Source: a bacterium
GTDB taxonomy: Bacteria > Cyanobacteriota > Vampirovibrionia > Obscuribacterales > JAKAZS01
DNA length: 35,788 nucleotides
NCBI GenBank assembly: GCA_021815785.1
Contig: JAKAZS010000026.1
Location: 1-35,788, forward strand
Reading direction: 5' to 3'
Positions 25,945-32,500 of this stretch are shown here, piece by piece. How positions within the stretch are numbered: position 1 is the stretch's first letter; every line of letters starts with the position of its first letter. Position numbers and translations under genes: made by a program. The notes below the pieces were generated by a model that was not told where the DNA came from, ran no database searches, and saw nothing but the letters and a program-made list of their open reading frames with translations.

Positions 25945-26365
25945 GATGTTGATATGTTTAGTATCATCCGGAAATATGTTATCCCAAGCATTACCAGAGC
26001 GACCAAGCTCAGCTCGAGTTTGTTATGAAATCGAATATTTTCCTTGTCGTTTAGTGAGTATGTTAGTAACGACAATGTGGGATGTACCTACAGCAGCTTT
26101 CCAAGGTGCTGTTAAAAATTCCATCGGTGGAACTAAAATGGTGGCACGAAATCTTGGTAACGAAGATGGAATTTATGAAATGGTAGCGGGTGGATTAGTT
26201 GGTGGACCTGTTGGCGCTGCCGGTGGAATGGTTTCTGGGGCTACACATGGTTTGGTTTATGGTATTCATCATGGTTTTGTCGGCTATCCCAGCCCACATA
26301 CCGGAAGTCATGACATGCTTTTCCAAGGAAGAGGTTTTGTCGTACCCTATGATGATGATTATTAA
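25916..26365 (+). CDS. small secreted Gly-rich protein, tandem family member 4 (divergent)
   Basis: From the ATG at 25916 the product has 149 residues, with a signal peptide of about 24 residues. TTG 25892 would add eight residues before it. Like copy 1 it has YFPCRLV, then VPTAAFQGAVKNSIGGTKMVARNLGNEDG, and a Gly-rich stretch GLVGGPVGAAGGMVSGATHG. It departs from the others at the C-terminus: the GWEKPFS motif is absent, replaced by a His/Pro/Gly-rich end (GIHHGFVGYPSPHTGSH) and YDDDY. It closes the array; a strong intrinsic terminator follows 28 bp after the stop. Its upstream region and first codons recur after murF. Confidence 0.78.
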   Translation: MKNVKFIFSLMLICLVSSGNMLSQALPERPSSARVCYEIEYFPCRLVSMLVTTMWDVPTAAFQGAVKNSIGGTKMVARNLGNEDGIYEMVAGGLVGGPVGAAGGMVSGATHGLVYGIHHGFVGYPSPHTGSHDMLFQGRGFVVPYDDDY

Positions 26366-26392
26366 AACGAAATTAAAATATTAAAAATTTTT

Positions 26393-26424
26393 AAGGGGGA
26401 TGTTATATATGATATTCCCCTTTT
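26393..26424 (+). terminator. intrinsic terminator of the small-protein array
   Basis: An 11-bp stem (AAGGGG outermost on the left, CCCCTT on the right, extended inward by A-U and G-U pairs) closes a short AT loop. It is followed by TTAATTT and lies 28 bp after the stop of copy 4. Confidence 0.75.
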
Positions 26425-26493
26425 AATTTGATTAAAATGAATTTTTTTGCTTAAAATTTTGCTTAAAAATTATAAGTTAAGGGAATAATAAGT

Positions 26494-26529
26494 ATGTCGA
26501 GATTAATTACTATTGATTATTTTATTTAG
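26494..26529 (+). CDS. possible 11-codon leader ORF
   Basis: ATG at 26494 opens an 11-codon frame (MSRLITIDYFI) that ends with TAG 5 bases before the ATG of the next gene. It has a good ribosome site (AAGGGAA about 9 bases upstream), while the following gene has none. Re-initiation after this leader could be how the MshEN protein is translated. It is too short to be judged by composition. Confidence 0.35.
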   Translation: MSRLITIDYFI

Positions 26530-26534
26530 CATAA

Positions 26535-27788
26535 ATGGAATCGCAAAAACGTCTAGCGCCAAAAAAAATTGGTGAGTTATTAGTAGCTGCCAACATTATT
26601 AAAGCTGATTTGTTGGCTGAAGCTTTGGAAATTTCCAAAAGCTCTGGTACTCCAATTGGACGGGTTTTATTAAGCTTAGGCCAATTAGATGAAAACACTG
26701 TCGATATTGCTTTGCAAGTACAAGGTATGATTAAGGCTAAGGTTATTTCTGCGGAATTTGGCATTCGCGTAATTAATGTTGCCATTAAAGGTAATATGCC
26801 TTTAGCTAGTGCTTTTGCTAAATTGGGCTGGCGAGCACCTAAAATTGAAAATTCTAATATTAGTGAATTTGACGATTTGATTATTTTGTCGGGCATTTTG
26901 ACTAAGGCTGTTTTGGACGAGGCTAAGATTACCAGTCAAAAAAACAAATTGCCTATTGGTCGAGTTTTAGTTATGAATAGAACGTTAACTCCATCATTAT
27001 TAACTTCGGTGTTAACGGCTCAAGTCTTAATCCGTGACGGAAAAATTACAAAACAAGAAGCTATTGATGCCTTAAAACTATCATTTTCGAAGCAACAAGT
27101 GATTGAGGCCTGTCTTACTTCGTCAAGCGAAGTAATTAAATACACTCAGAAATTAAGGTTAGGTGATTTGTTATCGCATGCCGGAATTATTTCTGAGACT
27201 GATAAAATATCAGCTGTTGAGATTGGACTTGTGCAAAAAAAACCAATTGGTCAGATCCTTATCGAATGTAACCTCATTACCAATGAACTTTTAAGTGACT
27301 GTTTAAAACTACAAAAATATGTCAATGATGGTAAGTTCTCTGATTCTACGGCAATTAGTATTTTAAAAGAATCTCATACAAAAGGTCAGCCTGTTAATGA
27401 CTTGATTTTAAAACGTTTGGAATTTCAAAAAGATATTGAATTGGCTAATAGTCTCAAAGATATCATGAGCAAGAGCGGTATAATTAGTGTGATGCTTGAA
27501 AATAAGTTAAAGAGTGGCAATACTGATCCTAGTGTTTCTTTTGGCGAAATTTTATTAAGTGCTGGGGTTATTTCTAAGCCTATGTTAATTGCCTTGGCTC
27601 AGGCTAAGCGGTTAATGGTGGAAAACATTTTAACGGGCGAAGAAATTTATCCCATTTTATCTAAATGTCATATAAGTGGAGCTAATTTCTTTAAAGAATT
27701 AGAAAATGTTTCATTTGGCGTGAAAGTAAAGCCTAAAATTAATCAATCAAGTTTAAGGGTCACAACTGCTAATAAACTTTCAAAATAA
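26535..27788 (+). CDS. stand-alone protein of four MshEN/GspE-N-like domains
   Basis: The 417-residue protein consists of four repeats of about 90-100 residues (about 6-99, 110-195, 206-296, 303-396). Each opens with a helix-turn block of the form IGELL-x-x-A-N-I-I or RLGDLLSHAGIIS and a second block P-I-G-R-V-L. This resembles the N-terminal domain of type II secretion/type IV pilus ATPases (MshEN, GspE-N), some of which bind cyclic di-GMP. There is no ATPase domain, signal peptide or membrane span. An adaptor or second-messenger sensor role is inferred. No ribosome site precedes ATG 26535, but a short leader ORF with one ends just before it. Its last codons are part of a 26-bp repeat found again before murF. 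Confidence 0.75.
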   Translation: MESQKRLAPKKIGELLVAANIIKADLLAEALEISKSSGTPIGRVLLSLGQLDENTVDIALQVQGMIKAKVISAEFGIRVINVAIKGNMPLASAFAKLGWRAPKIENSNISEFDDLIILSGILTKAVLDEAKITSQKNKLPIGRVLVMNRTLTPSLLTSVLTAQVLIRDGKITKQEAIDALKLSFSKQQVIEACLTSSSEVIKYTQKLRLGDLLSHAGIISETDKISAVEIGLVQKKPIGQILIECNLITNELLSDCLKLQKYVNDGKFSDSTAISILKESHTKGQPVNDLILKRLEFQKDIELANSLKDIMSKSGIISVMLENKLKSGNTDPSVSFGEILLSAGVISKPMLIALAQAKRLMVENILTGEEIYPILSKCHISGANFFKELENVSFGVKVKPKINQSSLRVTTANKLSK

Positions 27789-27795
27789 GTATTGG
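27770..27795 (+). repeat. 26-bp direct repeat, copy 1
   Basis: This spans the last codons, stop and first trailing bases of the MshEN-array gene. It recurs exactly at 27841-27866, 71 bp downstream, directly before murF. Confidence 0.85.
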
Positions 27796-27840
27796 AGCGT
27801 ATTAAATAAAAAAATATCGCTGGGATTAGGTCGCTACAGT

Positions 27841-27866
27841 TAATAAACTTTCAAAATAAGTATTGG
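27841..27866 (+). repeat. 26-bp direct repeat, copy 2
   Basis: An exact copy of 27770-27795 ending 12 bases before the murF ATG. It forms most of the murF leader, which has no clear ribosome site. Confidence 0.85.
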
Positions 27867-27878
27867 TTTCTTGTTAAT

Positions 27879-29246
27879 ATGGTAAAGGCAAATTTTAATT
27901 TAAATGATATTATAAAGGTTTTAGAGCCAGAAAATAGTCATATTGTCGATCCGCATTTGACTAATATTAAATTTGGTACTGATTCACGTAAGTTAAATAA
28001 AGATCAATGGTTTATTGCCTTAAGCGGTAGTAGTTTTGATGGCCATGAATTTATACCTCACGTAATTGAGCAAGGCTGTACTGGTATTATAATTGATAAT
28101 CCCCAATATTTTAAAGATAATACTATTAATTGTCTACTGGTTAAAAATACGCTTGATGCCTATCATAGACTGGCTCGACATTGGCTTAATCAAGTCCGTC
28201 CAGTGGTTATTGCCATAACTGGTTCTAGTGGTAAGACTACAACTAAAGAAATCTGCTCGCAGCTGTTAGTAAATATTTCAGCTGATACGCACAAATCGGC
28301 TAATAATGAAAATAATGAATACGGTGTACCTAAAACCATTTTTAATATGGATTCTAACTGTAAATATTTAGTTGTTGAGCTTGCGATGCGTGGTTTAAAG
28401 CAAATTGAATACCTGGCCAAAACCGTTACGCCACAATATGGTATTATTACCAACGCTGGTATTGCGCATATTGAATTGTTAGGTAGTAAGGAAAATATAA
28501 TAAAGGCTAAATGTGAATTGTTAGAGATAATGAATCAAAGCTCGATTGCTAGGCTTGCCGTAATTGGATCTCATAATCCCACCTTGACCGAATATGCCAC
28601 TGAAGTTTATCATAAACCGCTTAAAGTATTTGCCGATAATTCAGTTAATGTCATTGAAAGTAATGCTAAGTATACTAAATTTTTAGTTGATAATATTGAA
28701 TATGAAATGCAAAGTTTTGGGCAGGCTGTTCTTCAAGATGCATGGTGCGTTATTCAAGTTCTTTTAGATTTGGGTATTGACCGTACATTAATTCAGCAAT
28801 ATTTAAAATTATATTCACCGCTATCAGGTCGTGGCAATAAAATCATTAATAAGGCAGGGACTATTATTATTGATGAAAGTTATAATGCTAATCCCGATTC
28901 AGTTAAAGCTGCTATTTCATCCTTGCTTGATAAAAATGTTTACAACCAATCTAAAAAAATTGTGGTATTAGGTCAAATGGCTGAATTAGGTGATGAGGCT
29001 AAGGCCTTACACGAGGAAGTAGGTTGTTTCCTTAATGAAAGCTCAATTACCCATGTTTTAACTGTTGGTGCTCTAGCTAAATATATTAGTGATACTATTT
29101 CTTCGAAACATATTTACCGAGAAAATTTAGCTAATTGGGAAAATGTACGGGAATATCTTAGGTCTGTTTGTGATGATGATACTATTGTTTTAATTAAAGG
29201 ATCACGGGTGGCTGGGCTTGATAAACTTGTTGATGCATTAACTTAG
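27879..29246 (+). CDS. murF: UDP-MurNAc-tripeptide D-alanyl-D-alanine ligase MurF
   Basis: MurF adds D-Ala-D-Ala to UDP-MurNAc-tripeptide, the last cytoplasmic step of the peptidoglycan precursor. The 455 residues show the Mur ligase order. An N-terminal substrate domain (TDSRKLNKDQWFIAL near 28-42) is followed by the P-loop GSSGKTTTKE (115-124, Lys119), the central block NNENNEYGVPKTIF, ELAMRG, then ESYNANPDSV and VVLGQMAELG in the C-terminal domain, and a closing KGSRVAGLD. It follows the MshEN-array gene by 90 bp, part of which is a duplicated 26-bp segment. No strong ribosome site precedes ATG 27879. It lies apart from the other wall genes on the same strand. Confidence 0.97.
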   Translation: MVKANFNLNDIIKVLEPENSHIVDPHLTNIKFGTDSRKLNKDQWFIALSGSSFDGHEFIPHVIEQGCTGIIIDNPQYFKDNTINCLLVKNTLDAYHRLARHWLNQVRPVVIAITGSSGKTTTKEICSQLLVNISADTHKSANNENNEYGVPKTIFNMDSNCKYLVVELAMRGLKQIEYLAKTVTPQYGIITNAGIAHIELLGSKENIIKAKCELLEIMNQSSIARLAVIGSHNPTLTEYATEVYHKPLKVFADNSVNVIESNAKYTKFLVDNIEYEMQSFGQAVLQDAWCVIQVLLDLGIDRTLIQQYLKLYSPLSGRGNKIINKAGTIIIDESYNANPDSVKAAISSLLDKNVYNQSKKIVVLGQMAELGDEAKALHEEVGCFLNESSITHVLTVGALAKYISDTISSKHIYRENLANWENVREYLRSVCDDDTIVLIKGSRVAGLDKLVDALT

Positions 29247-29332
29247 ATTTGCTATAGCAAATTTAAGTTAAAAAGTTAATTGGTAGCAAGATTTAAAATA
29301 AATAGAAAAAATGTAAAATTTATCTTTAGTCT
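29247..29332 (+). repeat. 86-bp direct repeat, copy after murF
   Basis: Partner of 25858-25944. It begins one base after the murF stop and contains the same 16-bp palindrome at its left end. Confidence 0.85.
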
Positions 29333-29382
29333 AAGAAAGTTTTGGTTTGAAGTAGCTATAGACTTGACATTATTAGCGACTA

Positions 29383-29448
29383 CGTGGTATTTAAACCAAG
29401 CTCAATTAAACTAACCAGAAATTCTGCAAATCTTGGTTACGAACCACG
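29383..29448. repeat. two-part inverted repeat
   Basis: CGTGGT (29383-29388) pairs with ACCACG (29443-29448), and AACCAAG (29394-29400) pairs with CTTGGTT (29432-29438), giving a 66-base stem with an internal loop. It lies within the proposed remnant and between convergent genes, so a terminator or small RNA is possible. A TTGACA is at 29374-29379 nearby in the plus direction. Confidence 0.4.
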
Positions 29449-29575
29449 CAATACAACCAAAACGAACTTTGCAACAATGATAAATTATTAAACGTGAAAG
29501 TAAATGACGTATAGACGCAAGCAATTGTTTGGTGGGTAATCTAGGATGGGTCAAAAAAAGCTTTAGTATAAATAT

Positions 29576-32500
29576 TCAACTACAATTGCGACAGATATTT
29601 TTTTTATACTGCCCAAATGGCTCGTGATTATTTTGCGAAACAGTTAATACGGCGTATGTTTTGAGAATAGAGCTTAAAAGTTTGCGATTTAGTTTCAACG
29701 TTTTAAATTCGTTTATAAGCCCGATAATCGAAAACTGAGCGGTGAATAAAGTAATATTTTTAAGCTTAACTACTTTTAGACTACGGTAACCAAGTCCGGG
29801 TAGTTGGTTAACACAAGCAAAATTACTTACGTTTTGAGTCAAGGTTATATGGCAACCAGGTAATATATTGAACGATTTCCCTGCAGTTTCTAGGACAAGC
29901 GAGTTCGAATGCTTGTCGGTCAAATTGTACAAACTAAGCGCTGTGCCGTTATTTATCAATAATGCCACAGTACCTTTTTTAAAATTTAACTCGAAGGCGT
30001 TATTAACCTTATACGAATAATCAGAATCAGCATTGATTAAAACTGCATTAGGAGTCAAATACTTTTGATTCCTAAAAATCTGGCAACTGATCGGCTGGAA
30101 GAAGTTTCCTGATTCAAACATTTTGTCGTTATCGTTGACAAAGTTTACCCCAGCTTGAATGTTGTCGAAAATGTTAATCGAATAATTCCAGGAATCTAGA
30201 TTGCTTTGACCTATATTACCGAAGACCGACAAATAATTATTACTAGAATTATTTGCAAATGTCGTTATTTGATTAGTAGAACCAACGCTTGGTGGGTCAG
30301 CCGTAATATTGACATTACCACCCAAGGTAATCGCACTGCTAGGTAAGACATTGGTATCGAAAATAATGTTTCGATCATTGGCGTACAATGTATTGACAGG
30401 GGAATTGGTGGCTATTCCATTATTACCAAAATAAACATTGCCAGCGCCATTGCGCATTATAGACAAATTTGCATCACTAAAAGCCGTATTAGATGCTATA
30501 GGAGAACCTATGCTAATAGCCACATTACCCAAAGCATCATTAGTCGAACTGCCTAAAATAATTGTTCCAGAATTAATGTTAATTTTACCGGTACCAGTAT
30601 TAAAATTAGTTATTATAACCGATCCGTTATTAGCTTCAATAGTGCTGTGGCCACCTTGATTCAAACCAATATTTAACGTACCATAATAGTCAGCCAATAT
30701 TATATTTCCGCCAATAGCATTGCTTCCAGCACCGGTATATATCGATTCGGGCGCATAAATACTACCAGTGGCATATAGAGTAAAACTTCCACCTGTTAAC
30801 GCGCCATTAATACTTACATTAGTAGCGTTATCAAAAATTGTTGCACTTCCTGTACCACCGGTAGAAACCTGTAAAGCAGAAGAAACATCGATTTGTAAAT
30901 TCTGGAAACTACCACTGCTACTGGCTAAAGTCAAATATTCGCCTAAAATTACGCTACTCGAATTAGTCTGATATACACTTCCAGAACCGGTAGAAGTAAG
31001 AAATATATTTGAAAAACCAGAACCCAAGGTAGAGCCTAGAATAATCGATCCATTATTATTAGTAGTTGCCAAAGCAATTATCCCGCCCGTTAAAGGCTCT
31101 GTTAAAGTAATCGTACTTGGAACCGTTATAGAAACAGTTCCATATTCATTGACATTATTAGAAAGTAATGTAACACCTGCGCTATAACTATCATTGAAAT
31201 AAATACTAGCCTTATTATTATAGTCAGAACTGCCTAAAATAGCTGCATTAACATTAAATGGATCATTAGGTGTTCCTATTCCTATCGAACCATTGGCGTA
31301 TAGAGCTAAAGTGTTGGCGGTGACAAAACCTATTTCGTTAATATTTGACCCAGCCACCAAGTTTGCATTGGAAATAACTGAAAAAGTGCCACCCACACTT
31401 GAAGTTAATATATTTAATTCAGGCGAAGAATTAGCTAAATATACCGACCCTTGGGTATTAACTGTTAAATAGTTAGTATTTATCGCAAGCGGAACTGCAC
31501 TTGTACCAATAGCACTATCTTTACCACCATATAATAGTAAGGACGCAGCTAAGATAGAGCCGTTATTTGTATTAATCTGACTATTACCGCTGGCGGTTAA
31601 AAATATTTCAGAACCGGCCAAACCAAGAACGCCATTGATACTTATCACAGCATTATTCTCTTCGGTAGCCAGAGCAATATTATAAGCATATATGCCACCT
31701 TGGACTATAATAGACCCCTGCGATGACAAGACAAACGGATTAGAGTTTGCCACAATTACTGTAACAGGGTCTAAAGCTTTAAAAAAGCCACCTAAATAGG
31801 CATTAATATTTATATTAGAGTTAAACGGTGAAGCAATAACGATAGGGTCAGACTGACCCAAAGTATTACTTTTGAAATCAAATGTAGAAGTAGCCATAAC
31901 TGCACCATCATACGATTTAAAATTACAGATTAATGCCACTAAATTTACGGCATCAAAATAACCTTTAACGTATGTAGATGTACTAGGATTAAGGAGCAAT
32001 TGAAATGGGTCAGAATTTTCCAGGTCCAAATTAGCACTTCCAGAGCCATTTAAAACCATATTTGTACTTTGAATGTTTATACTACCTCCAAGGCCTTGCG
32101 TGAGACTTAAACTAGCTCCATTCTGTCCCGACTGAGCGCCTGAGCCAGCGCTGCTGCCGCCGCCGCCACCTTCAATAATATTGTTAACAAAGCTACCGCC
32201 ATAACCAAAAGGAATTCCGTAACTACCACCATTACCACCTAGGCCAAAAGCGCCATTTGAACCTAGTGTTCCTTTTAATGTATCGCCTCCATTGTAACCG
32301 CCTAAACCACCTTCATCGATACCACCTCCGTATCCACCACCGTTGGTTTGGTTGACATTGCCACCACCACCGCCACCACCACCAAATCCACTAGCACTGG
32401 CACCACCTCCACCGCCAGCTCCACTGTATTTAAATCCATAACCACCAGCTCCACCACCGCCGCCAAAACCGATGAAGCCACCGCTAGCACCGCCACCACC

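Larger units (their letters stand above)
29247..29450 (+). pseudogene. decayed fifth copy of the small secreted protein family
   Basis: Positions 29247-29332 repeat the spacer and first codons of family member 4 (25858-25944) at about 92 percent, but the start ATG has become AGA, so no product can be made from it. Further on the likeness is patchy: CGACTACGTGG near 29378 against CGACAATGTGG in member 4, and AAATCTTGGTTACGAA at 29428-29443 against AAATCTTGGTAACGAA, which encodes the core NLGNE. The intervening distance is shorter by about 30 bases. The first 86 bases are certain; the rest is inference from short matches. It is a remnant, not a gene. Confidence 0.65.

Noticed and set aside
24539..26365. 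Exosortase-associated TIGR04073 family assignment
   Set aside because: The resemblance is a general Gly-rich layout recalled from memory. Key motifs here (LGNEDG, GWEKPF) are not ones I can place in that family, and no exosortase gene is in view.
27879..29246. murF as part of a mobile segment between the direct repeats
   Set aside because: The repeats are same-direction duplicates of a local gene leader, with no transposase, target duplication or terminal inverted structure of an element.
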